Assembly (NCBI RefSeq): GCF_040549525.1
Contig: NZ_JBEPTM010000001.1
Location: 496,001-560,000 of the forward strand
Direction: 5' to 3'
Length of the DNA stretch: 64,000 nucleotides
Origin: Lacisediminihabitans sp040549525
GTDB taxonomy: Bacteria > Actinomycetota > Actinomycetes > Actinomycetales > Microbacteriaceae
A program made the translations under genes and the position numbers. Below are positions 14,851 through 23,198 of this stretch, in pieces (the first letter of the stretch is position 1; each line of letters starts with the position of its first letter). The notes under the pieces were generated by a model. It made no database searches. It saw only the letters and a program-made list of their open reading frames with translations, and had not been told where the DNA came from.

Positions 14851-14857
14851 TCACAAA
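14847..14857. promoter_or_regulatory. Dyad site 9 (TTAGTCACAAA)
   Basis: Carries the TAG stop of the exonuclease gene; one mismatch in the right arm. Confidence 0.55.
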
Positions 14858-14871
14858 CGAACGGAGAAATA

Positions 14872-15807
14872 ATGAACGCCACACCTACCGCCACTGCACC
14901 CCAGCCGGTCGCACTGCCGAAGCCCGCATTTGCTGGTATGTTCCAGAAGAAAGCCGATGTCGGGCCGCCTCGCTCGCTCCTTCTCTACGGCGCGACAGGC
15001 ACCCGGAAGACTTCGACTGTCGGCCGGATGATGGTCGACCGGCCTGAGTTCACCAAAATGCTCATCATCGACATTGATAACGGGACCGAGGTTTTCGCCA
15101 ACGATCCCGAGGTGCTGAACCTCGTCAACGATGAGGATATGGGCATGGCCGGCGAAAAGACCATCAACATCATCCGCATCGACAAGACGAGCGAAGACGC
15201 TTACGGACAGCTCCGCTACTACCTTGGCGAGCGAGACCTCGTAAGCGGAACGTTCCGCCGTGGCGCCGTTTTCGGTCAAGGTTATGACGTGATTGTGGTC
15301 GACACTGCAAACGTCATGCAGGAAGTCGCTGTGCAGTGGCTCAAATCGAATACCTGGAACGACAAGGGCAAGTTGGATACCCGTGGCGCGTGGGGATCAG
15401 TCTCCGAATGGACTTCGGACATCGCATGGGCGATGCAGAATGACCCGGCTTCGACAGGTATCTGGCTCGCGCATTCGTCCGAAGGTACGGATGAGGGCGG
15501 TCAGTATTCGGTGAAGCCTAAGTTTCAGGGATCAGTGAAAGATTCGATCGCGGCTATCCCTTCGGTCGTCGCGTACCTCGAAAAAGTCAAGCACCCTGAG
15601 ACTGGCGAGATCTCAATCAGTGCCACCGTCGACGGCGATGTGATTGTGTCGAAAAACCGTTACATGCTGCCCAATCGGATCGAAAACTTTGCTCTCAGCG
15701 GGCTTTACGCCATGCTTGCAGAGCGTCGTGAGGTGACGCCACGGGCACAAACCCCGTCTATCCCGGTTGCAACCCAGCCTGAAGCACCCGCTTCGGTCTA
15801 CATCTAA
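14872..15807 (+). CDS. Sak4-like RecA-fold ATPase (311 aa)
   Basis: Walker A is GATGTRKT (40-47) and Walker B ends at Asp144 (YDVIVVDTAN). Length and motif spacing fit the Sak4 group of phage single-strand annealing and strand-exchange ATPases. It probably works with the upstream exonuclease and the downstream SSB-like protein in phage recombination. A GGAGAAATA ribosome-binding site precedes ATG 14872. Confidence 0.8.
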   Translation: MNATPTATAPQPVALPKPAFAGMFQKKADVGPPRSLLLYGATGTRKTSTVGRMMVDRPEFTKMLIIDIDNGTEVFANDPEVLNLVNDEDMGMAGEKTINIIRIDKTSEDAYGQLRYYLGERDLVSGTFRRGAVFGQGYDVIVVDTANVMQEVAVQWLKSNTWNDKGKLDTRGAWGSVSEWTSDIAWAMQNDPASTGIWLAHSSEGTDEGGQYSVKPKFQGSVKDSIAAIPSVVAYLEKVKHPETGEISISATVDGDVIVSKNRYMLPNRIENFALSGLYAMLAERREVTPRAQTPSIPVATQPEAPASVYI

Positions 15808-15822
15808 GCAAAGGAGAAAAAT

Positions 15823-16575
15823 ATGACTGACGATTTCGTTATCCCATTCAACAACACGGTTGTCGCCGAAGGAGGCGGGGGTTCTGGTGCCCTGTTCCCG
15901 AGCGGCTGGAAGGTGCTGGCGACGGTCCTGCCAACCACGAAAGACGGCACGAGCATCACTAAGCGCCCGTATGCGAGAGAAGGCGTGAACGCGGCAATCA
16001 CTTGCCTAGGCGTTCGTTTCCGTATCGCTGACGGGCAGAAAGGCCAGGGGCGCAACCTGTTCGCCGATGTCCCGCTGGCTCGCAACCTGAAATCCACTGG
16101 CAACGGGAAGTTCCCGGATGGCACGCCGGCGTATTTCTTCTTCCAGTTCTTCCGCTCTCTCGGCTACAACGTGGATGCGCCGGAAGGCTTCAAGCTGCCT
16201 GCCGACCAGGAGCTCATGGGCAAAGAGGTCGAACTCGTACTCAACTACGAGGCTGCGTCGAACGGGAACGAAGCGCGCAACGTGGTCGGGTTCATCAACA
16301 AGGCTGCAGGCATCCCGAACAACACCGCGCTGCAGGCTGCTGCCGACAAGCTGGCCGCTGAAGCGCGCAACGCCCCGGCCGCAGGTGGCGGTCAGCCCGC
16401 ACAGCAGGCCGCAGCGCCGACTGGCTGGACTCCTGGCACAACTCCCGCCGCGCAGCCCGCGCAGGCCCCCGTGCAGGCACCTCCGGCCGCAGCAGGCCCG
16501 CCGCCCGGCTGGACGCCGAATGCAAGTGACGTGCAGGCCGCACAGCAGCAGGCGCAGCCGGTAGGTTCGTTCTAG
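15823..16575 (+). CDS. SSB-like phage recombination protein (250 aa)
   Basis: Residues about 1-165 form a domain (IPFNNTVVAEGG, QGRNLFADVPLA, AYFFFQFFRSLGYN) of the kind found beside Sak4 genes in actinophages, possibly a single-strand DNA-binding domain. Residues about 175-250 are a low-complexity Gln/Pro/Ala tail with two PPxGWTP-like repeats, similar in layout to the tail of bacterial SSB but lacking its acidic tip. It has an AAAGGAGA ribosome-binding site. Assignment as SSB-like rests on context as much as on sequence. Confidence 0.55.
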   Translation: MTDDFVIPFNNTVVAEGGGGSGALFPSGWKVLATVLPTTKDGTSITKRPYAREGVNAAITCLGVRFRIADGQKGQGRNLFADVPLARNLKSTGNGKFPDGTPAYFFFQFFRSLGYNVDAPEGFKLPADQELMGKEVELVLNYEAASNGNEARNVVGFINKAAGIPNNTALQAAADKLAAEARNAPAAGGGQPAQQAAAPTGWTPGTTPAAQPAQAPVQAPPAAAGPPPGWTPNASDVQAAQQQAQPVGSF

Positions 16576-16578
16576 GCG

Positions 16579-16589
16579 TTAGTCGCTAA
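16579..16589. promoter_or_regulatory. Dyad site 10 (TTAGTCGCTAA)
   Basis: Four bases after the SSB-like gene's stop, before the tRNA-like gene. Confidence 0.65.
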
Positions 16590-16667
16590 GCGGGAGTTGG
16601 ACCCGATGAAAGCCAACCGGACATAAGCCCTCCGCGCCTCTACCCGAGAGGCGAAAACGGGTCTCAT

Positions 16668-16772
16668 GGGACCGTAGCTCAGCGGTAGAGCGTCGGCAGG
16701 TACCACCTCTATTCAACGGGTAATTCCGGGAGGCGCGTCCGAAGGTCGGGGGTTCAATCCCTCCCAGTCCCA
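16668..16772 (+). tRNA. tRNA-like gene with about 28 extra bases in the anticodon region
   Basis: The acceptor arms GGGACCG (16668-16674) and CAGTCCC pair with one C-A mismatch. A canonical D arm (GCTC-AGCGGTA-GAGC) and T arm (GGGGG-TTCAATC-CCTCC) are present, with A at the discriminator position. Between the D and T arms are about 56 bases instead of about 28. The outer anticodon stem may be TCGG/CCGA, leaving a large loop. No normal anticodon loop could be placed, so no isotype is assigned. It could be a tRNA with an insertion, a decayed tRNA or a tRNA-like structure acting on the following gene. Confidence 0.55.
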
Positions 16773-16818
16773 CGATGACCCTTATTCATACATATAGAAC
16801 GGAGCCAGGACAATCGCC

Positions 16819-19281
16819 ATTATCGACCACGCCCTAGCCGCCGCCGACCTCGGGTTTTCTATCTTCCCGCTCAAGCCGATGAGCAAACTTCCCGCCCATA
16901 AGGGCTGGCAAGATGAGGCAACCACAGACCCGACTACCATTTCGGTATGGTTTCGGGAAAAGAATTTCAACTATGGGATTCGCACTGGCTCAGTGAACAA
17001 CCTGTACGTTGTGGATCTTGATGGAGCCGAAGCGCAAGGCTGGTGGAAAGCGCAAGGTTTCGCTGAAGGCGCGATCGTACAAACACCGTCTGGCCCCGAC
17101 CGCACGCACGTCTACTACCGCATTGATGGCGAGACTGAGCTTCCGAACACGAAAAAGAAGCTACACCCGCAGATTGATACCCGCGGCGAAGGTGGCCTTG
17201 TCTGCGGCCCTGGCTCGATGCTGCCTACAGGCACCTACCTTGGGAATATCAGCAATATTCCGATGATCCCGGCTGGCTTGCTGGCGATTCTGCCCGAAAA
17301 GCAGACGTATGTCGTAGACACTTCTGAGCACGAGCCAGGAGACAAGGTTGATGTTGCATCCCCTTCAGAGCTCCGCCAGATTGCAAGTGCGATCGAAGCG
17401 CTCGATGAGTTGCCGAAAGTCTGGGCCGATGGAGCAGGCTGGCGCTCAGAGATGTACCGCGTCGCGTGCTGGTTCAGCAGAATGTTTCAGTCGCCCGACT
17501 ATGCGCTGACTGCCGAAGGTGCGCTACAGATCATCCTCGAGCATTGCCCAACCGATGCCGAGTGGGGCGTGCCGGAAATTATGGAGCAGTGGGCGTCCGC
17601 CCTCCAGTCGACGCTCGGGCAGTTGGCCGCAGTCCCCGGTCCCGAGTACCCGCACCTCCCTCCGATTGTCGAAGTCATCCATTTCTTACCAGAGCTCACG
17701 CCTGGTGGTCAGGAGTCTTTCACCACACTCGTATTCAATGCCCCTGAAGGCGCGCCCGAGACGTGGTGGAAAGCAAGAAGGACACTGCTCATAGAGTGCC
17801 TGCGAGCTGGCCGACCGATCGAAGAAGCCGCATCAGCCGCATGGCATTCTGTCGCCGGCAGTCCGCTGCGTGAAAACGAAGCCGCAGGTCTCGACGAGCT
17901 CTGGAAGGAGGCCGAGAAAGCGCGTGCCACTGTCGCCGGCGAAACAGGCGCCGGAGCCGAGGCGTTGCCTGATTCTGAGCGGCCGAGCCTGGCGCTGGTC
18001 CCTAATCGAATTGAGCTTATGACGGAGGCCGAGAGGGCTGTTGGGCGGAAAGCGTGGTGGGGGACTGAGTACATGGATTGGGCTGAAACTAAGGTTGCTC
18101 TCCTAAATCGTCCGTACCATCGCATGAATATCTGGGTGATCCTTTCCGCGGTCTTCAGCGATGTTGGACTTGTCCCAGATCCCGCTGGCCCGGTCGGCCT
18201 GAACCTCTTCACATTGACGCTGGGGAAGTCAACTACGGGTAAGTCCGAAGCGTCGAAGCTTATGAAAAGCGTTCTAAAGGCCTGTTTCCCGAAAGATGAC
18301 CCAGTAAGCATAGGCGGCAATGCCAGCCCGAATGCCTTGCTCGAGGCGCTGATTGTTCGGGATGGCAAGCCGAGCTTGTTCATCACCGACGAGGCGCACG
18401 GCCTCTTCCAGCAGATGCAAGGCGACAACTCCTGGATGAGTGGGATGAAGGAACTGCTTGCCGATTTGTATGAGGGGGAGGTGCCCATGATTTTGCGGAG
18501 CGGTAAGAAGAACGTCTCTGGGATTGGTGCTACAACACACTTCATCACTCACCTGATGGGAACCGTGGACGGCATGACAAAAGCCCTCGACGAGGCTATG
18601 TGGGTTTCTGGCCTACTGCCGCGTTTTATCTGGGCTGTAGGCGATGAGCTCCAGCCGAAGCCGGGAACCTATCGGCTCAGGCAGGTTGATGGATATGCCG
18701 CTGCGAACTATGACCTAATGCCTAAGCAATGGGCTGCGCAATTCAGTGCGAAGAAAATGGCAGTCAGGCACGGCCACGCAGGAGCATCGCAGATTCCAGT
18801 TCAGCATTCTAATGAAGCCGCAGATAGGCATTCCGACATGCAGGAATATGTGATGAGCCTAGCTTCAGGACATCGACAAGAGGAATTACTCAAGCCGGCC
18901 CTAATTCGATTTGGCGTGAATATCAGAAAGTGCGCGATTCTCGTGGCCTTAGTTGACGGCAAGCGGGAGGTGAGCCTTCAGCACGAATTGACGGCAATCG
19001 AGGCTGCAGAAGAGTGGATCAATAACATTTTCCTCATGGTTGGGCAGACCACTTCTTCGCCTTTCTCGCGCTCCGTCGATAAGGTCGAGAAATTCATTGC
19101 CAGCAATAAGGGCCAGGAAGTCCGTATCGAGCGCGTCTATGCAAATTCTCCTGAGCCGAAACGGTTCGTTGACGAATTCATTACACAGCTCGTCAGCGAG
19201 GGAAGAGTGACTAAAACCATGACGAAAGACAACAGCTTTTTATTGAGCATCAAGCAGAATCAGATCGCGGTGGCGGCATGA
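16819..19281 (+). CDS. Bifunctional prim-pol / helicase-type replication protein (about 820 aa)
   Basis: The N-terminal prim-pol (AEP) domain carries VVDLDG (metal-binding DxD), THVYYR and DTRGEGGLVCGPGS. A RecA-like ATPase follows, with Walker A LGKSTTGKS about 450 residues after ATG 16879 and Walker B SLFITDEAHG about 50 further on. Such proteins prime and unwind at phage or plasmid origins. The first ATG (16879) falls inside the conserved prim-pol start: the upstream codons read IIDHALAAADLGFSIFPLKP, which belongs to the domain. A stop at 16795-16797 leaves only ATC 16813 or ATT 16819 as starts, with AGGA at 16807-16810. I place the start at ATT 16819; 16879 is the conservative alternative. 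Confidence 0.75.
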   Translation: MIDHALAAADLGFSIFPLKPMSKLPAHKGWQDEATTDPTTISVWFREKNFNYGIRTGSVNNLYVVDLDGAEAQGWWKAQGFAEGAIVQTPSGPDRTHVYYRIDGETELPNTKKKLHPQIDTRGEGGLVCGPGSMLPTGTYLGNISNIPMIPAGLLAILPEKQTYVVDTSEHEPGDKVDVASPSELRQIASAIEALDELPKVWADGAGWRSEMYRVACWFSRMFQSPDYALTAEGALQIILEHCPTDAEWGVPEIMEQWASALQSTLGQLAAVPGPEYPHLPPIVEVIHFLPELTPGGQESFTTLVFNAPEGAPETWWKARRTLLIECLRAGRPIEEAASAAWHSVAGSPLRENEAAGLDELWKEAEKARATVAGETGAGAEALPDSERPSLALVPNRIELMTEAERAVGRKAWWGTEYMDWAETKVALLNRPYHRMNIWVILSAVFSDVGLVPDPAGPVGLNLFTLTLGKSTTGKSEASKLMKSVLKACFPKDDPVSIGGNASPNALLEALIVRDGKPSLFITDEAHGLFQQMQGDNSWMSGMKELLADLYEGEVPMILRSGKKNVSGIGATTHFITHLMGTVDGMTKALDEAMWVSGLLPRFIWAVGDELQPKPGTYRLRQVDGYAAANYDLMPKQWAAQFSAKKMAVRHGHAGASQIPVQHSNEAADRHSDMQEYVMSLASGHRQEELLKPALIRFGVNIRKCAILVALVDGKREVSLQHELTAIEAAEEWINNIFLMVGQTTSSPFSRSVDKVEKFIASNKGQEVRIERVYANSPEPKRFVDEFITQLVSEGRVTKTMTKDNSFLLSIKQNQIAVAA

Positions 19282-19844
19282 AGGGCGATGAGTGCATTGT
19301 GGATGGATGTTGGCGCGTCTCGGCGGGCGGCGCAATGTGTGGGACCCATTCCCGCCATATGAGGCTTTTCGGCGAGACTCGAGAAGTCAAGCCACAGTCC
19401 CCGATGGGGACAAATCGTGACCGTATGTGCAAGTTCGAGCCCTGTGAACGGAAGGCTATGGCGCGGGGATATTGCGGAACTCATGCACGCCATATCGAGC
19501 AGGGTAAAAAGCTTCTGCCGATTGTTGGATATCCGGGCTATTTTAATTGGGCCACCGGCGAAAAGGGATACGTATTTCGTACCATTGGATTAGGGGGTAA
19601 GCGGATTCGTATCCTTCAGCACCGCGAAGTAATGGAAAAAACCCTCGGCCGCGCACTCCTTCCAGGTGAAAACGTCCACCACATAAACGGCGCGCGCGAT
19701 GACAATCGCCCGGAGAATCTGGAGCTATGGGTGAGCCATCAGCCCAGCGGCCAGCGCCCCGCCGATCTCGTAACCTACGCCCTCGAAATCCTTGCCCGCT
19801 ACCCAGAATTCATTCCACAAACAGAAATGAGGATCGCAGCATGA
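19278..19844 (+). CDS. HNH homing-type endonuclease with two zinc-finger-like repeats (188 aa)
   Basis: Two Cys/His repeats (CIVDGCWRVSAGGAMCGTH and, later, CKFEPCERKAMARGYCGTH) occupy about residues 6-72 and probably bind DNA. Residues about 110-150 are an HNH_3 domain (HREVMEKTLGR, ENVHHINGARDDNRPENLELW). Free-standing HNH nucleases are common mobile genes in phages. The gene overlaps the prim-pol stop by four bases, so it is now part of the operon. Confidence 0.8.
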   Translation: MKGDECIVDGCWRVSAGGAMCGTHSRHMRLFGETREVKPQSPMGTNRDRMCKFEPCERKAMARGYCGTHARHIEQGKKLLPIVGYPGYFNWATGEKGYVFRTIGLGGKRIRILQHREVMEKTLGRALLPGENVHHINGARDDNRPENLELWVSHQPSGQRPADLVTYALEILARYPEFIPQTEMRIAA

Positions 19845-20221
19845 CCCACATCCCCGCCCTAATCCAGGCCACCTATGCGTACAACCACGCTGAGACGCAA
19901 AGCCGCAACGAGAGGATCGCAGCAGCACTCGAACTTCTCGAATGGAACCTGTTCTCAAACCGCCAGATCGCAGGATTCACCGGCCTCCCTCGTGGCATAG
20001 TCGACGGCATGAGCACGAAAACCGACGCCACAGGCGGAAACCTGCCAGGCGAAGCGCTCGGCGACATCCTCAAAGTGGCAACCGCTCACAACCGCGGCGA
20101 GCTCGACGAACTAGCAATCAAGCGCGCAGTCGACGCCGGCGCCTCAACCCGCATGGTCTCCAAGCTGTCCGGCGTGAGCCAGTCGGCTGTCTCACGTGCG
20201 TCCCGGAAGTTTGCGGCGTGA
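19841..20221 (+). CDS. Helix-turn-helix protein (126 aa)
   Basis: ATG 19841 overlaps the upstream stop. Two HTH-like segments are visible: NLFSNRQIAGFTGLPRGIV at about residues 37-55 and ASTRMVSKLSGVSQSAVSR at about 103-121. This looks like a DNA-binding regulator or replication accessory. Among proteins in this window it is one candidate for binding the repeated dyad, but nothing links it directly. Confidence 0.55.
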   Translation: MTHIPALIQATYAYNHAETQSRNERIAAALELLEWNLFSNRQIAGFTGLPRGIVDGMSTKTDATGGNLPGEALGDILKVATAHNRGELDELAIKRAVDAGASTRMVSKLSGVSQSAVSRASRKFAA

Positions 20222-20940
20222 GCGGGCAAATTCTCTACGGGGACTGTCTTGAATTGCTCCCCGCGATACCCAGCGCCTCCGTCGACATGATTCTCTGCGA
20301 CCTGCCTTATGGAACAACCCGAAACCCGTGGGACAGCATCATCGACCTCGATCTTTTATGGCCTGAATATCTGCGCGTTGCTAAGCCAAATGCGGCGATC
20401 GTGCTCACGGCGCAAACACCGTTCGATAAGGTGCTCGGCTTCTCGAGGCTTGACTTGCTCAGGTACGAGTGGATCTGGGAGAAGACCACGGCAACAGGCC
20501 ATCTGAACGCGAAACGGATGCCCATGAAGGCCCATGAGAACGTGCTCGTGTTCTACCGCTCGCTCCCAACTTACAATCCGCAGATGACGACGGGACATGA
20601 GCGCAAGGTATCGTCTGCGGAGCACAAGCGCAACTCGAAGGCTACGACTAACTGGGGAGAGCACGGACTGACCTCATACGACTCAACCGAGCGCTATCCC
20701 CGCTCTGTCCAAGTATTCGCAACCGACAAGCAGAAGTCGAAGATCCACCCAACGCAGAAGCCTGTCGCCCTGTTCGAGTATCTGATTCGTACCTACACGA
20801 ACGAGGGTGACGTAGTGCTCGACAATGCCGCTGGCTCGGGTACGACAGCGATTGCCGCTAGGAACCTTGGCCGCAATTTCGTCTGCATGGAAAGTAATGC
20901 GGAATACTACCGCGCGTCTGAGCTTCGCTTGGCTGCCTAG
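20218..20940 (+). CDS. DNA methyltransferase, beta class (N6-adenine or N4-cytosine) (240 aa)
   Basis: GTG 20218 overlaps the previous stop. Motif IV is DLPY (28-31) near the N-terminus, and the AdoMet motif (NAAGSGTT, about 206-213) is near the C-terminus, with HPTQKP just before it. This order defines beta-class methyltransferases. No restriction enzyme is adjacent, so it is an orphan that may protect phage DNA or mask sites from host restriction. Target sequence unknown. Confidence 0.85.
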   Translation: MSGQILYGDCLELLPAIPSASVDMILCDLPYGTTRNPWDSIIDLDLLWPEYLRVAKPNAAIVLTAQTPFDKVLGFSRLDLLRYEWIWEKTTATGHLNAKRMPMKAHENVLVFYRSLPTYNPQMTTGHERKVSSAEHKRNSKATTNWGEHGLTSYDSTERYPRSVQVFATDKQKSKIHPTQKPVALFEYLIRTYTNEGDVVLDNAAGSGTTAIAARNLGRNFVCMESNAEYYRASELRLAA

Positions 20941-21284
20941 TGCCTGAAACCCGCCCACTCCCCATCTACGGGGAGGTTACAGCCACCGATCGCGCACAGC
21001 TAATTCGGGCCAAGGCTGAGATAAACCCGCCATATCTGCTAACGGTTGTGGAGGCGTATCCTGACTCGCCGGGACGTGTTTTGGCGTTGCGGTCACCATT
21101 GCCCCACAATGCAGAGTACTATTTAGTCACTAACCCCGAAGATTACGCGCAGCTCCGACTCGCGCTGTACTGGGCGCTCCATCCAGAATTCGATTCACCA
21201 GCAGCACACCTCGCAACCGATCCGCTCTACGCCGTTTTCGGCCCGAATGTAAAGGAGATCTATGAGAAACCGCATTTCGAATAG
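20940..21284 (+). CDS. Unknown phage protein (114 aa)
   Basis: GTG start in a TAGTG junction with the methyltransferase gene. Alpha/beta-looking protein with a conserved-type middle (PYLLTVVEAYPDSPGRVLALRS). An operator-like TTAGTCACTAA (21123-21133) is inside the coding sequence. No family recognised. Confidence 0.55.
   Translation: MPETRPLPIYGEVTATDRAQLIRAKAEINPPYLLTVVEAYPDSPGRVLALRSPLPHNAEYYLVTNPEDYAQLRLALYWALHPEFDSPAAHLATDPLYAVFGPNVKEIYEKPHFE
21123..21133. promoter_or_regulatory. Dyad site 11 (TTAGTCACTAA)
   Basis: Perfect copy inside the gene 20940-21284. Confidence 0.55.
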
Positions 21285-21465
21285 TCGTATGGCCGAAGCG
21301 GTTACAGGCGATACCGAAGCTCAGAAAGAAATTCTGGCCGAAATCGACAGGCTCGAGATGTTGCTTCCGGCCCCGCCGCGCAGGCTTTCTATCTGGCCGT
21401 GGATCATTGTGGCGTGGTTTGCCATGAACATCATTTTCCCTGTCACTGCGACTGTTAGCCGCTAA
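21262..21465 (+). CDS. Small single-TM protein (67 aa)
   Basis: ATG 21262 overlaps the previous gene by 23 bases in another frame and is preceded by AAAGGAG. Residues 1-40 are polar and helical; residues about 44-62 (IWPWIIVAWFAMNIIFP) are a membrane helix. The TAA stop (21463-21465) is the last part of an operator-like TTAGCCGCTAA, whose two arms are both changed so that the dyad is kept. Confidence 0.55.
   Translation: MRNRISNSRMAEAVTGDTEAQKEILAEIDRLEMLLPAPPRRLSIWPWIIVAWFAMNIIFPVTATVSR
21455..21465. promoter_or_regulatory. Dyad site 12 (TTAGCCGCTAA)
   Basis: Both arms changed in step (TTAGC/GCTAA); supplies the TAA stop of the gene 21262-21465. Confidence 0.65.
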
Positions 21466-22247
21466 TGGCCAGCCTCGGTTTCAACATGACACCTTCCCGC
21501 GCAGATCTCATCGAAGATAGGCGCGCCTATTTTGCGGAGTATGGCGCGCAGCGTGCGGCTGCCGTCGCCGAGCGCGATGGCGAGACCGACGACGCTGCGG
21601 AAGGCGATGACGAAGACCAGGCGATTGTGACCGAGCCTTCGATCGCCGTGAGCCTCGCTGAGCTCCCGACAGGCGCGAAGGCAGCAATGCTCGCAGCCGC
21701 CAAGAATGGCTGGGAGACGCAGGCCTGGCGCACACAGACGCACGTTGAGCCAACCTTCTTCAAAAGCACAACTGAAAGCCATAACGCAGGCGATATTCGT
21801 TTTAGAGCAAAAGATGTCCGAAACTACTACGTGACCGCCAAGGCCCCGGCCAGCAGGCTCGGTTTCACCGCATCATGGTCTGGCGAAAACGACCCAAAAC
21901 GGCCGCTCGCCCGCCTTTCCCGGCCTTACGCTTCAGCGCTTTGGCTGTCGAAGAAAGATCTGGCCCTACTCACCGATAAGCCTGAGCAGAATGGTTCGCT
22001 GATAGGTGCGACGATGCTTGACCCTGAAGGCATCGAGGTCGAGCTCTATTTCGATTACAAAGAAACCCGCGCATCAGTGCTCGCACTCGGCCCGGCCCTC
22101 GCAAAGAAGCGTGCAGACAAGCTCGACTGGGCCTACAACGACAAGAGTCGCGTCCGAATGACAAGCCTTTTCACCAACAAATCAACGGTTCTCGTTGATT
22201 GGATCAAAAAACACCACGCAACATCTAACGAACGGAGTGCAGCATGA
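21465..22247 (+). CDS. Unknown phage protein (260 aa)
   Basis: It starts in a TAATG junction. Residues about 20-60 are acidic and probably disordered (GETDDAAEGDDEDQ). Residues about 80-255 appear globular, with basic and aromatic residues. No catalytic motif recognised. It lies between the methyltransferase block and the RuvC-like gene, so a DNA-metabolism role is possible but unsupported by motifs. Confidence 0.55.
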   Translation: MASLGFNMTPSRADLIEDRRAYFAEYGAQRAAAVAERDGETDDAAEGDDEDQAIVTEPSIAVSLAELPTGAKAAMLAAAKNGWETQAWRTQTHVEPTFFKSTTESHNAGDIRFRAKDVRNYYVTAKAPASRLGFTASWSGENDPKRPLARLSRPYASALWLSKKDLALLTDKPEQNGSLIGATMLDPEGIEVELYFDYKETRASVLALGPALAKKRADKLDWAYNDKSRVRMTSLFTNKSTVLVDWIKKHHATSNERSAA

Positions 22248-22741
22248 GTAACATCACAATCGACGACATCCAGAACCTTTCGGAGACAGAATTCGATGAC
22301 GAGCTGGATGATTCTATCCGGCTGATCGAAGATTTTCGGGTATTCCTTCACCCAAATGTCATCAAGCAGACGGCTGAATACCTGCGGAACCTGCGCGACA
22401 TCATCGACGGCCAGCTCCTTCGACATGGCCCGGCAGGTCTCGAGCCGTCTGACGATCCGACATGGGAACGGAGGACGAAAGGTTTCCGTGGCCTGATTTC
22501 GAGCCGACTGCACATGGCACAAGGCCGCATCCGTGAAATGGCGAATCAAGAAGGTGTGGGCAGCGATACAGCTAAGTCGAGGGAGTGGAAGCGTTTCGCC
22601 CACCGGCTTGCTGAGATTGTCGATCGCCTCGACCCATTTGAGCTTGATCTGGTCGATGTGCCATTCTGCGATTTGAGTGCCGGCGAATGGCTTGATAGGA
22701 GATTGCAAAAGCAGCCGAAGCGGACTGGGGTGAATGCATGA
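22244..22741 (+). CDS. Unknown helical protein (165 aa)
   Basis: ATGA overlap start. Almost wholly helical, acidic at the N-terminus and basic later (SREWKRFAHRLAEIVDRL). No family recognised. It is coupled to the next gene by ATGA. Confidence 0.55.
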   Translation: MSNITIDDIQNLSETEFDDELDDSIRLIEDFRVFLHPNVIKQTAEYLRNLRDIIDGQLLRHGPAGLEPSDDPTWERRTKGFRGLISSRLHMAQGRIREMANQEGVGSDTAKSREWKRFAHRLAEIVDRLDPFELDLVDVPFCDLSAGEWLDRRLQKQPKRTGVNA

Positions 22742-23043
22742 GCCTCGTAGACCGCACCAACGAGCAGATCTCGCTCAGTATGCACGAGCCATCTACCTGG
22801 GAAGCGCCGACCCCAGGTCTTATGGCAAGGGGCGCAGACTGGGATGCGGGGACATCCCCGGCCGAGCTTGATGTCGATGCTGATAGTGAATCGGGTCGCA
22901 CCCCGAGCGCATGGATCAACATTTCATGGTCTGATATCGACCACGATTCTGACACCGTCCAACTTACCTACGAAGAAGCTGGCCTCTTGCACGACCGTCT
23001 CGGGCTCATCCTCGGCCGCAGCGGGACAGAGGCAAACGCATGA
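22738..23043 (+). CDS. Unknown acidic protein (101 aa)
   Basis: ATGA overlap start. Asp/Ser-rich middle (ELDVDADSESGR), then a Trp/aromatic beta segment and a Leu-rich end. No family recognised. Confidence 0.5.
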   Translation: MSLVDRTNEQISLSMHEPSTWEAPTPGLMARGADWDAGTSPAELDVDADSESGRTPSAWINISWSDIDHDSDTVQLTYEEAGLLHDRLGLILGRSGTEANA

Positions 23044-23198
23044 TGCCCAACCGGTGCCTCACAATCCCTTGCGGCCGACGATCGCATTGGGTGCCAGAAG
23101 GCGACTGGCAACTTGAATTGGCGCTCAAAGTCTTCGACAATGGCGGGCCACATCTGCGCGAGGTCTGGATTCGTCTAGGTGAAGGAGCCCGGCGATGA
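23040..23198 (+). CDS. Small unknown protein (52 aa)
   Basis: ATG 23040 overlaps the upstream stop, and its TGA overlaps the RuvC-like ATG. Two cysteines near the N-terminus (NRCLTIPCGRRSHW) could bind metal. The remainder is a small mixed segment. No family recognised. Confidence 0.5.
   Translation: MMPNRCLTIPCGRRSHWVPEGDWQLELALKVFDNGGPHLREVWIRLGEGARR

Noticed and set aside
16579..16773. A 64-residue - strand protein containing GGIEPPTFGRASR
   Set aside because: This is the well-known artefact of translating the reverse strand of a tRNA-type sequence.
19204..19214. AGAGTGACTAA in the prim-pol gene as an operator
   Set aside because: Both of the first two bases differ and it is inside coding sequence; kept out of the site list.
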